A stretch of DNA of 64,000 bases, taken from NCBI GenBank assembly GCA_048262715.1, contig JBLXEV010000003.1:186001-250000 (forward strand), read 5' to 3'. Under the pieces are notes generated by a model. That model worked only from the letters and a program-made list of their open reading frames with translations. It did not search any database and was not told the origin of the DNA. Of this stretch, positions 52,963 to 60,967 are shown piece after piece. A program made the translations under genes and the position numbers. This DNA is from Albirhodobacter sp048262715 (GTDB taxonomy: Bacteria; Pseudomonadota; Alphaproteobacteria; Rhodobacterales; Rhodobacteraceae). Position 1 is the first letter of the stretch. Every line of letters starts with the position of its first letter.

Positions 52963-54108
52963 TTAGCTATGCAATGCCATCGCGGTGACAACTTCCATCG
53001 CGCCGAACCCGTTGAAACGGGTGTTCGTCGCCATCGAATACGCCCCCATCCCTTGGAACAGCACATAATCGCCCTCTTCCAAATCGGACGGCAGCAGCAG
53101 ATCACCCGGCAGACGATCCACGGAATCGCAGGTCGGGCCGAAGACGATACGCGGTGTCGGCGAGCCGGTGCGGCGCTGACCCTCAGGCGAGAACACTTCG
53201 ATCCGGTCAATGCTAGAGACCAGCGGGAATTCCGCAAGGCCGCCGTAAACCCCATCATTGAGGAACACGTGCTCGCCATCGCGCAGCGATTTCACACGGG
53301 TGATATGGGCGAAGGCATCCGCAATCAGGCCACGGCCCGGCTCACACACCAGCGCGGGGCGGGTGTCGCCAAAGGCTTCTGTCGAGACGCGGTCGATCAG
53401 CGCGAAGATGTCCTCCAACACAGGCGCAGGGCCCACGTTGCGATGCGACGGGAACCCGCCGCCCACGTTGAGACGACGCGCCATCACTCCTGCCGCGTCG
53501 CAGATCTCGCGCGCGGTGCGGATATAGGAATCCCACGCCATCGGATCGGTGCATTGCGTGCCCGGGTGGAAGGTCAGCGAGGCGATAAAGCCCGCCTCAT
53601 CCGCACGTTTCAAAAGCTGCGCGGCCAGTTCTGCCGTCGCGCCAAATTTCGCGCCGAAGTTATAGGCAGCCCCGTTCACCGGAAGCTTGAAGCGCACCGA
53701 GATTTCACAATTCTCTGTCGGCACCATTTCAATGAGCTTTTCCAGCTCGGAGACCGAATCCACCGACCATGTTTTCACTCCCGCCTCGACCGCATGGGCG
53801 ATCTCGTCGCGCCCGCGCACGGGGTTGTGGTAGTGCAGCGACGCCGTCGGCGCGAGGCGGCGGATCAGGTCAATCTCGAAGGGCGAGGCCACATCAAACC
53901 CGTTCACGCCTGCGGCGACGAGGTTCTGGATCACCATCTCATCGGGGTTCGATTTGACCGCATAGGTCACAAGGCCCGGAAAGCCTTTCATGAAGCGCCG
54001 CGCGGTCGCCTGCAAAATCGCGGGCGAGACCACCATCACCGGATGATCCGGCTCTTGCGTGCGGATGATTTCGGACGGGTTCGCCCAGATCGTTTTCGAC
54101 AGTCCCAT
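52963..54108 (-). CDS. Ornithine/lysine decarboxylase, fold III (eukaryotic ODC type)
   Basis: PLP decarboxylase forming putrescine and/or cadaverine. 381 residues, alanine-racemase-like barrel plus beta domain. PLP lysine in TYAVKSNPDE, HPGTQCTDP, GGGFPS (phosphate), EPGRGLI, and the CDSVDRL motif with the catalytic cysteine. In alphaproteobacteria this enzyme accepts ornithine and often lysine. Divergent from an AsnC-type regulator and distant from gabT, which degrades the GABA derived from putrescine. Confidence 0.93.
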   Translation of the reverse strand: MGLSKTIWANPSEIIRTQEPDHPVMVVSPAILQATARRFMKGFPGLVTYAVKSNPDEMVIQNLVAAGVNGFDVASPFEIDLIRRLAPTASLHYHNPVRGRDEIAHAVEAGVKTWSVDSVSELEKLIEMVPTENCEISVRFKLPVNGAAYNFGAKFGATAELAAQLLKRADEAGFIASLTFHPGTQCTDPMAWDSYIRTAREICDAAGVMARRLNVGGGFPSHRNVGPAPVLEDIFALIDRVSTEAFGDTRPALVCEPGRGLIADAFAHITRVKSLRDGEHVFLNDGVYGGLAEFPLVSSIDRIEVFSPEGQRRTGSPTPRIVFGPTCDSVDRLPGDLLLPSDLEEGDYVLFQGMGAYSMATNTRFNGFGAMEVVTAMALHS

Positions 54109-54292
54109 CGGTACAATCCTTTACCAATAGATGCAGCCACCTCTTGCCCCGGCTTTACGGGTCGGGAGACGCTTACGCGTTTCAACCAACCAGGCCAGGT
54201 GCGTATGAGCCGCCCTTTTCCTGTCTTTCCATGTTGCGCCATATGCGGCACAAATGCACCGAACGAAAGAGCATAAATGTCGGTAAACCTCG

Positions 54293-54298
54293 TTATAA
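54293..54298 (+). promoter_or_regulatory. TATAAT -10 element upstream of the second AsnC regulator
   Basis: An exact TATAAT in the divergent region between the decarboxylase and the regulator, 34 bases before the ATG. The -35 partner is poor, so this may depend on an activator. Confidence 0.45.
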
Positions 54299-54332
54299 TG
54301 ACGAAACAACCGGTCAAATTTACAGGTGAAGC

Positions 54333-54764
54333 ATGGATGAGCTAGATCGCGCGATTGTGGGGCTTTTATCAGGGGACGCGCGGATCTCGCTCGCGACCAT
54401 GGCGCGCAAGCTGAAGGTAGCGCGCTCCACGGTGCAGGCGCGGCTGGAGCGGCTTGAAACCACCGGGGTTATCGCGGGCTACACCGTAAAACTGGGTGAG
54501 GCGGCGCGCGCGGGGCGGCTGCGGGCAACGGTTCTGGTGGAGGTCGATCTGCGGGTCCAGCCTGCGATTCTGGGGCGATTGAAGGCGATTCCCGAGGTTG
54601 AGAGGATCTCCACCACCTCGGGCCGGATCGACCTTTTGCTGCAAATCGCCGCCAATTCCACGCAGCAACTCGATCAGGCGCTCGATACCATCGGCGCGAT
54701 CCCGGGCGTCAACAATTCCGAAAGCCTGATCCATCTGACGACGAAACTGGATCGCGCGGTCTGA
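54333..54764 (+). CDS. Lrp/AsnC family transcriptional regulator
   Basis: A 143-residue regulator: HTH MDELDRAIVGLLSGDARISLATMARKLKVARSTVQARLERL and a RAM domain (ISTTSGRIDLLLQIAANSTQQLDQALDTIGAIPGVNNSES). Divergent from the ornithine/lysine decarboxylase across 224 bases, so it likely responds to a basic amino acid or polyamine and controls that gene (inference). valS follows in the same direction after 151 bases. Confidence 0.9.
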   Translation: MDELDRAIVGLLSGDARISLATMARKLKVARSTVQARLERLETTGVIAGYTVKLGEAARAGRLRATVLVEVDLRVQPAILGRLKAIPEVERISTTSGRIDLLLQIAANSTQQLDQALDTIGAIPGVNNSESLIHLTTKLDRAV

Positions 54765-54915
54765 TCCTACCCCTAATGCCCCCTGATCCCTCTTATGCGC
54801 AGCGGCGGAGAAGGCTTTTCCTTCGCGCCCTCGCGATATAAAGCATCTGCAACGAGATAGGACTGGGCAAGCCCTTGGCGGCCTCCCCCAACACGGCCCA
54901 AAGAGGATCCGAACG

Positions 54916-57855
54916 ATGACCATGGAAAAGACCTTCGACGCGGCGACTGCCGAAGCGCGGATCGCGCAGGAATGGGACGCACGCAATTGTTTTGCGGCAG
55001 GGGCGAACGCTTCGCGCGATGAAACCTTCTGCATCATGATCCCGCCGCCGAATGTCACGGGCTCGCTGCACATGGGCCACGCGTTCAACAACACGCTGCA
55101 AGATATTCTGGTGCGCTGGCACCGGATGCGCGGCTTCGACACGCTCTGGCAACCCGGGCAAGACCACGCAGGCATCGCCACGCAGATGGTGGTCGAGCGC
55201 GAATTGGCGAAAACCCAACAACCCTCGCGCCGCGAAATGGGCCGCGAGGCCTTCCTTGCCAAGGTCTGGGAGTGGAAAGAGCAATCGGGCGACACGATCA
55301 TCAACCAGTTGAAGCGCCTCGGTGCCTCCTGCGATTGGTCGCGCAACGCTTTCACGATGGACGAGACCTTCCAGAAGGCGGTCATCAAAGTCTTCGTGGA
55401 AATGTATAACAAGGGCCTGATCTACCGCGGCAAACGCCTCGTGAACTGGGATCCGCATTTCGAGACCGCGATCTCCGATCTTGAAGTCGAGAACGAGGAA
55501 CGCCCCGGCCATATGTGGCACTTCAAATACATCCTCGCGGGCGGCGAGACCTACGAGTATGTCGAGAAGGACGAGGACGGCAACGTCACCCTGCGCGAGA
55601 CCCGCAACTATATCTCCATCGCCACCACCCGCCCCGAGACGATGCTGGGCGATGGCGCGGTTGCGGTGAACCCGTCGGATGAGCGCTATGCGCCGATCGT
55701 CGGCAAGATGGTGCATCTGCCGCTCTGTGATCGCCTGATCCCGATTGTCGCCGATGAATACCCCGATCCCACCTTCGGCTCGGGTGCTGTGAAAATCACC
55801 GGCGCGCATGATTTCAACGATTACCAAGTCGCCAAGCGCTGCGGCCTGCCGCTCTATCGCCTGATGGACACCCGCGCCAATATGCGCGCGGACGGGGCCA
55901 GCTACGCAGAAGCCGTCGCCCGCGCCCGCGAAATCGCCGCAGGGGCCGAGGCCTCCGAGGCGGAGATCGACACGCTCAACCTCGTGCCGGAAAAATACCG
56001 CGGCATGGCACGCGACACCGCCCGCAAAGCGGTGATCGAGGATATCAACGCGCTCGGCCTCGCCGTGATGGTGGAGGAGACCTATAAGGACGAGGACGGC
56101 GAGGACGCCACCCGCCTCGTGCCTTACGTCGAGAGCAAGCCGATCATGCAGCCGTTCGGGGACCGCTCGAAAGTCATCATCGAGCCGATGCTGACCGATC
56201 AGTGGTTCGTGGAAACCTCGAAAATCGTCGAACCCGCGCTGGAAGCCGTGCGCTCCGGTAAGGTCAAGATCATGCCCGAAAGCGGCGAGAAAGTGTATTA
56301 CCACTGGCTGGAAAACATCGAGCCGTGGTGCATCTCGCGCCAACTGTGGTGGGGCCATCAGGTTCCGGTGTGGTATGGCATGGCGCTTGAAACCGATTCT
56401 GACACAGGAAACCGGAAAGCATTCTGCGCTGCGAACTTTGACGAGGCCGCAAAGCTTGCGTCTGCCTATTATGGTGCCGGCGTTGAAATCTTCGAGCACA
56501 ATGACGTGCCGATGAACCACCTCACTAACGGCGTTCTCGATGAGGCATATCTTCAACGCGATCCCGACGTGCTCGACACTTGGTTCTCCTCGGGCCTCTG
56601 GCCCATCGGCACGCTCGGCTGGCCCGAGCAAACGCCGGAACTGGCGAAATATTTCCCGACCAGCGTGCTCATCACCGGCCAAGACATCCTGTTCTTCTGG
56701 GTCGCGCGGATGATGATGATGCAGCTCGCCGTGGTCGATGACATCCCCTTCGACACCGTCTATCTGCACGGCCTCGTGCGCGACGCCAAGGGCAAGAAAA
56801 TGTCCAAATCCTTGGGCAATGTCGTCGATCCGCTGGAAATCATCGACGAATACGGCGCCGATGCGCTGCGCTTCACCAATGCGGCGATGGCCTCGCTGGG
56901 CGGCGTGCTGAAACTCGATATGCAACGCATCGCGGGCTACCGCAACTTCGGCACAAAGATCTGGAACGCCACCCGCTTTGCCGAAATGAACGGCGTGTTC
57001 GAGGGCGCGCCCGCACAGGGCATCCCGACGCCGAGCCATACGGTGAACCGCTGGATCATCGGCGAGACGGCGAAAGTGCGCGAGGCGGTCGATGACGCGC
57101 TGGCGAATTACCGTTTCAACGATGCCGCGCAATCGCTCTACGCCTTTGTCTGGGGCAAGGTCTGCGATTGGTATGTCGAATTCGCCAAGCCGCTGTTCGA
57201 TGGCGCGCACGCCGACGAGACCCGCGCGACGATGCGCTGGGTGCTGGATCAATGCTTCATCATGACCCATCCGATCATGCCCTTCATTACCGAAGAGCTC
57301 TGGTCGCTGACGGGGACGCGCTCCAAGATGCTCGTCCACGGCGATTGGCCGATCTACACATCCGCTGATCTGGTGGATGCGGAGGCCGACCGCGAAATGA
57401 ACTGGGTGATCGGGCTGATCGAAGAAATCCGCTCCTCGCGCACACAGATGGGCGTGCCGGTCGGCCTCAAACTTCCGCTGGTTCTGGCCGAGGCGGATGA
57501 GGCCGCAAAAGCCGCTATCACGCGCAACGAGGCGCTGATCTTCCGCCTCGCCCGTGTCGATAGCATCACCGAGACGGCAATCCCGAAAGGCTCGATCTCG
57601 ATTGCCGCTCCGGGGGCCGTCTTCGGTCTACCGCTGGAAGGGGTGATCGACGTGAAGGCTGAGAAGGCGCGGCTGGAGAAGGCCCTCGCCAAGATCGAGA
57701 AAGAGGCCGCGGGTCTGCGCAATCGCCTCGGCAATCCCAAATTCGTGGAAAACGCCACGCAAGAGGTGATCGACGAGAGCCGTGCAAACCTGAACGCCCG
57801 CGAGGAAGAGGTCGCGCAGATCACCGCCGCCGTGAAACGCCTCGCCGATCTGTGA
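54916..57855 (+). CDS. valS: Valyl-tRNA synthetase
   Basis: Class I synthetase charging tRNA-Val. 979 residues, full length. HIGH motif HMGH (PPPNVTGSLHMGHAF), editing domain with TTRPETMLGDGAVAV and DFNDYQV, WFSSGLWP, KMSKSLGN, and a C-terminal coiled-coil arm. A short stretch around 56390-56550 (VWYG..ETDSDTGNRKAFCAANFDEAAKLASAYYGAGVE) looks lower in GC than the rest; it is an in-frame variable insert. Followed by terminator and repeat element. Confidence 0.97.
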   Translation: MTMEKTFDAATAEARIAQEWDARNCFAAGANASRDETFCIMIPPPNVTGSLHMGHAFNNTLQDILVRWHRMRGFDTLWQPGQDHAGIATQMVVERELAKTQQPSRREMGREAFLAKVWEWKEQSGDTIINQLKRLGASCDWSRNAFTMDETFQKAVIKVFVEMYNKGLIYRGKRLVNWDPHFETAISDLEVENEERPGHMWHFKYILAGGETYEYVEKDEDGNVTLRETRNYISIATTRPETMLGDGAVAVNPSDERYAPIVGKMVHLPLCDRLIPIVADEYPDPTFGSGAVKITGAHDFNDYQVAKRCGLPLYRLMDTRANMRADGASYAEAVARAREIAAGAEASEAEIDTLNLVPEKYRGMARDTARKAVIEDINALGLAVMVEETYKDEDGEDATRLVPYVESKPIMQPFGDRSKVIIEPMLTDQWFVETSKIVEPALEAVRSGKVKIMPESGEKVYYHWLENIEPWCISRQLWWGHQVPVWYGMALETDSDTGNRKAFCAANFDEAAKLASAYYGAGVEIFEHNDVPMNHLTNGVLDEAYLQRDPDVLDTWFSSGLWPIGTLGWPEQTPELAKYFPTSVLITGQDILFFWVARMMMMQLAVVDDIPFDTVYLHGLVRDAKGKKMSKSLGNVVDPLEIIDEYGADALRFTNAAMASLGGVLKLDMQRIAGYRNFGTKIWNATRFAEMNGVFEGAPAQGIPTPSHTVNRWIIGETAKVREAVDDALANYRFNDAAQSLYAFVWGKVCDWYVEFAKPLFDGAHADETRATMRWVLDQCFIMTHPIMPFITEELWSLTGTRSKMLVHGDWPIYTSADLVDAEADREMNWVIGLIEEIRSSRTQMGVPVGLKLPLVLAEADEAAKAAITRNEALIFRLARVDSITETAIPKGSISIAAPGAVFGLPLEGVIDVKAEKARLEKALAKIEKEAAGLRNRLGNPKFVENATQEVIDESRANLNAREEEVAQITAAVKRLADL

Positions 57856-57863
57856 AGAACCCG

Positions 57864-57893
57864 CAGCCCTGCCAAACAACTGGCGGGGCTGTT
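57864..57893 (+). terminator. Terminator of valS
   Basis: CAGCCCTGCC...GGCGGGGCTG stem followed by TTT, directly before the dispersed element. Confidence 0.75.
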
Positions 57894-57960
57894 TCCATAG
57901 AGCCTAAATATCCCCGCCGGAGGCCCCAGCGTTTCAAAGCCTCCGGCGGGGATATTTCCC
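57893..57960. repeat. Dispersed TAAATATCC element, copy 8, as a perfect inverted pair
   Basis: AAATATCCCCGCCGGAGGC at 57906-57924 and its exact reverse complement at 57939-57957, 14 bases apart, so the RNA would fold into a 19-bp hairpin. The left arm has the complete type I context (CCATAGAGCCTAAATATCC). Flanked by valS and the hisC-like gene. Confidence 0.85.
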
Positions 57961-58030
57961 CTCAATGGAAGCCACAAGCGCGCAGCCAGATCGCTTGCGA
58001 GGGCATTGGTTTCCCCTTAGGTTTCTCGCC

Positions 58031-59149
58031 ATGAGCACAAAATACACGCCCCCTCCCTACGCCCCTATCGTCGCGCAATTGCCTGCCTCGGTGCCCTTCA
58101 TTGGGCCTGAGACACAAGAACGCAAAGCCGGACAACCGTTCCGAGCGCGGCTTGGCGCGAATGAGAACGGCTTTGGCCCCTCCCCGCGTGCGATTGCGGC
58201 GATGGCCGAGGCGGCGGGACATGTCTGGAAATACGGCGATTCCGAGAGCTACCACCTCAAGGCGGCCCTCGCTGCCCAGCACGGTATTGCAGCGGAGAAT
58301 ATCCTGATCGGTGAGGGGATCGACGGGCTTCTGGGCTATCTCGTGCGGCTCTATATCGCACAGGGCGACGGCGTTGTGACCTCCGCCGGGGCCTATCCGA
58401 CCTTGAATTATCACGTGAAGGGCTTTGGCGGCGAAATCCATGCCGTGCCCTATGCGGGCGACCATGAGGATCCACAGGCGCTGATCGCCAAGGCCGTGGA
58501 AACCGGCGCGAAGCTGATCTATCTCGCCAATCCCGACAATCCGATGGGCAGCCACCATTCCGCCGAGGTGATCGCCAAGATGATTGAGGCCGTGCCCGAG
58601 GGCAGCCTGCTGATCTTGGACGAGGCCTATGTCGAGTTCGCGCCCGAGGGCACCGCGCCCAAGCTCGACCCACAAGATCGCCGCGTGATCCGGATGCGGA
58701 CCTTCTCGAAAGCCTATGCGATGGCGGGCGCGCGGATCGGCTATGCGATTGCCCATCCTGATCTGATCGCCAGCTTCGACAAGATCCGCAACCATTTCGG
58801 CATCAACGCCATCGCGCAGGCGGGCGCGCTGGCAGCCCTCGCGGATCAACCATGGCTCGATCATATCAACGCGCAAGTCACGCGGGCGCGCGACGAGATC
58901 GCCCGTATAGCGCGGATGCACGGGCTGATGCCGCTTCCCTCGGCGACCAATTTCGTGGCGATTGATTGCGGCGCGGACGGAACCTTTGCCCGCCGTGTTC
59001 TGGAAGCGCTCGGCGCGCGCGGTGTGTTTGTGCGGATGCCCTTTGTCGCGCCGCATGATCGCTGTATCCGTGTCTCTTGCGGGCCGGACGCTGAATTGGA
59101 GGCCTTCGCCCACGCCCTGCCAGAGGCACTGAGGGCAGCCCGCGGCTAA
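58031..59149 (+). CDS. hisC: HisC-type aminotransferase
   Basis: A 372-residue PLP class I/II aminotransferase. ARLGANENGFGPSP at the N-terminus, YLANPDNPMGS, ILDEAYVEFAP, and the PLP lysine in RTFSKAYAMAGARIGY; R in RVSCG binds the substrate carboxylate. This is the histidinol-phosphate aminotransferase family; many Rhodobacteraceae have two copies, and the second one often acts on aromatic amino acids, so the substrate is uncertain. ATG at 58031 with a weak ribosome site; the frame opens 22 codons earlier without similarity. Confidence 0.82.
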   Translation: MSTKYTPPPYAPIVAQLPASVPFIGPETQERKAGQPFRARLGANENGFGPSPRAIAAMAEAAGHVWKYGDSESYHLKAALAAQHGIAAENILIGEGIDGLLGYLVRLYIAQGDGVVTSAGAYPTLNYHVKGFGGEIHAVPYAGDHEDPQALIAKAVETGAKLIYLANPDNPMGSHHSAEVIAKMIEAVPEGSLLILDEAYVEFAPEGTAPKLDPQDRRVIRMRTFSKAYAMAGARIGYAIAHPDLIASFDKIRNHFGINAIAQAGALAALADQPWLDHINAQVTRARDEIARIARMHGLMPLPSATNFVAIDCGADGTFARRVLEALGARGVFVRMPFVAPHDRCIRVSCGPDAELEAFAHALPEALRAARG

Positions 59150-59260
59150 GGCCCAGACCACGTCAACGCGCGGCCATCCGCCCATCACGCAGCGCTCGCG
59201 TCTCGGTGATTTGCCCGAATCCCGCCTCGGCCCCAAATTGGCTGCGGAAGGAGACACATC

Positions 59261-59494
59261 ATGTCGAAAGCAAATCCCGAAGACCCTGCCGCACCGATAC
59301 GCCCGACGCGCGCCGCGCGGGTCACGAAAGCTGGCCGCAAAGCCGCGCTCTCGCCCATCACCTTCGCAATTGCCTTTGGCGCTTACACGGGCATGGCCTC
59401 CGCCGCGCTGCCTTCAAAGGGCGTCGATCTGTCAGATCACGACAGCGAAGAAATCCCGTGGCTGATCGAGTGGGTCGAAGAAAAGGCGCGCTAA
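59261..59494 (+). CDS. Small hypothetical protein (77 aa)
   Basis: A 77-residue protein with a perfect AAGGAG site seven bases before the ATG. Basic N-terminus (about 1-30), one short hydrophobic segment (ITFAIAFGAYTGMASAA, about 33-49), and an acidic C-terminus (DLSDHDSEEIPWLIEWVEEKAR). Possibly a single-pass membrane or exported peptide. No family recognised. Between two convergent aminotransferase genes. Confidence 0.6.
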   Translation: MSKANPEDPAAPIRPTRAARVTKAGRKAALSPITFAIAFGAYTGMASAALPSKGVDLSDHDSEEIPWLIEWVEEKAR

Positions 59495-59511
59495 CGCCTT
59501 TTCCCGCAGCG

Positions 59512-60726
59512 TCACGCAGGAGCAGACGTCGCCTTTGCCACCACCTGCGCGGCGGCCGTCACGCCGCCCGCCTGATGCGGGATTCCCAGCGCGAGCATCC
59601 CTGCCTCCATCACCGCTAGGACGCCCAGCGTCATATGGGCGTTCACATGCCCCATATGGGCCACCCGTAGGAAATCGCCATAGGTCGGCTCGTCAGGCTC
59701 GGCCATGCCCAGCCCGATGCCCAAGGTCACCCCCGCTTGCGTTTCACACCACGCGCGCAGCCGCCCCGCGCCGCCATTGCCAATTCGCACCGCTGTCACC
59801 GAATGCGCGCGAGACGCAGGATCCGCCACGTTGAGGGCAATATCCCCGCCCTGCCCCCAATGCGCGAAGGCCGCATGGACTGCCTGCGCCAGCGCGGCAT
59901 GACGCGCCCAAACCTGCGGCAGGCCCTCTTCATCGAGGATCATCCGCAGCGCCTCGCCCAGCCCGAACAGGTGATGCGTCGGTGCGGTGCCGCCAAAATG
60001 CTGCCAGTATTGCGTGCTCATCGCGCGCGGCGTCCAATCCCAATAGGGCGTCTTCAACCCTGCTGCGGCGGAGGCCTTATGGGCCTTATCGTTAAACCAG
60101 ACAAACCCCAGCCCCGGCGGCGTCATCAGGCCCTTTTGCGAGGCCGAGACCATCACATCCACGCCCCAATCATCAAAATAGAACGGGTCACAGCCGAGCG
60201 ACGCGATGCAATCCACCGCGAACAGCGCCGGATGCCCTGCCGCATCCATCGCCGCGCGCAGGGCCGGAACATCTGACCGGATCGAGCTGGCCGTATCCGT
60301 TTGGCACACCAGCACCGCCCTGATCTCATGCGCGCTATCGGCTTTGAGACGCGCCTCCAGCGCGGCGGGATCTGCCGGAGCCTTCAGACCGAAATCAAGC
60401 ACCTCGACATCGACGCCCAAGCCCGTGAGGCCGCGCGCCCAGTTGATCCCGAAACGGCCTGTGGCCAGCATCAAGACCTTATCCCCTTTCGAGAACAGGT
60501 TGGTGTTCACCGCCTCCCACGCCGCATGGCCATTGCCGATATAAATCGCGACATGAGACGAGCACTGCGCAACCCGCTTAAGGTCGGCCAAAATCTGCGC
60601 GGTCTCGTCGATCAATGCGCCCTCATAGATATTTGGCGCAGCACGATGCATTGCCCCCAACACCCGATCCGGCATTGTCGAGGGGCCAGGAATCGCGAGA
60701 TAGGGACGGCCATTGGCAAGCGACAT
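59512..60726 (-). CDS. Alanine/serine--glyoxylate aminotransferase family protein
   Basis: A 404-residue PLP class V aminotransferase. IPGPSTMPDRVL at the start, YIGNGHAAWEAVNTNLFSKGD, VDCIASLGCDPF, the PLP lysine in VSASQKGLMTPPGLGF, and the AGT-type C-terminal domain. Members use serine or alanine with glyoxylate; which one here is not clear. AAAGGA supports the ATG at 60726. The open frame extends about 34 codons upstream with no similarity. Confidence 0.87.
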   Translation of the reverse strand: MSLANGRPYLAIPGPSTMPDRVLGAMHRAAPNIYEGALIDETAQILADLKRVAQCSSHVAIYIGNGHAAWEAVNTNLFSKGDKVLMLATGRFGINWARGLTGLGVDVEVLDFGLKAPADPAALEARLKADSAHEIRAVLVCQTDTASSIRSDVPALRAAMDAAGHPALFAVDCIASLGCDPFYFDDWGVDVMVSASQKGLMTPPGLGFVWFNDKAHKASAAAGLKTPYWDWTPRAMSTQYWQHFGGTAPTHHLFGLGEALRMILDEEGLPQVWARHAALAQAVHAAFAHWGQGGDIALNVADPASRAHSVTAVRIGNGGAGRLRAWCETQAGVTLGIGLGMAEPDEPTYGDFLRVAHMGHVNAHMTLGVLAVMEAGMLALGIPHQAGGVTAAAQVVAKATSAPA

Positions 60727-60967
60727 CGGGGATCCTTTCAAGGGAGATTGCGGGGCGAGATTGGCCTTCGGCACAAAAGATCCGCGCTCCGCAGCAGCAA
60801 TAAAGACAATCGGTAAAGACAGGCGCAATCGAGGTCAACGGGCGTTGGGGAGGCCGCAACCCCCTGAGAGATTTGATCCTGCAGCCGCCCATCACGGCGG
60901 GGCGTGCTTGTCGCCCCTGCCCCCTTGGGCTATCGATCAGGGATCGACCTGAGAAACGAGGCCTGCA

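Noticed and set aside
54266..54278. AAAGAGCATAAAT in the decarboxylase promoter, like part of the dispersed type I element
   Set aside because: Only 13 bases match, the TATCC core and G-rich tail are missing, and it lies in a promoter, so chance or a promoter element is more likely.
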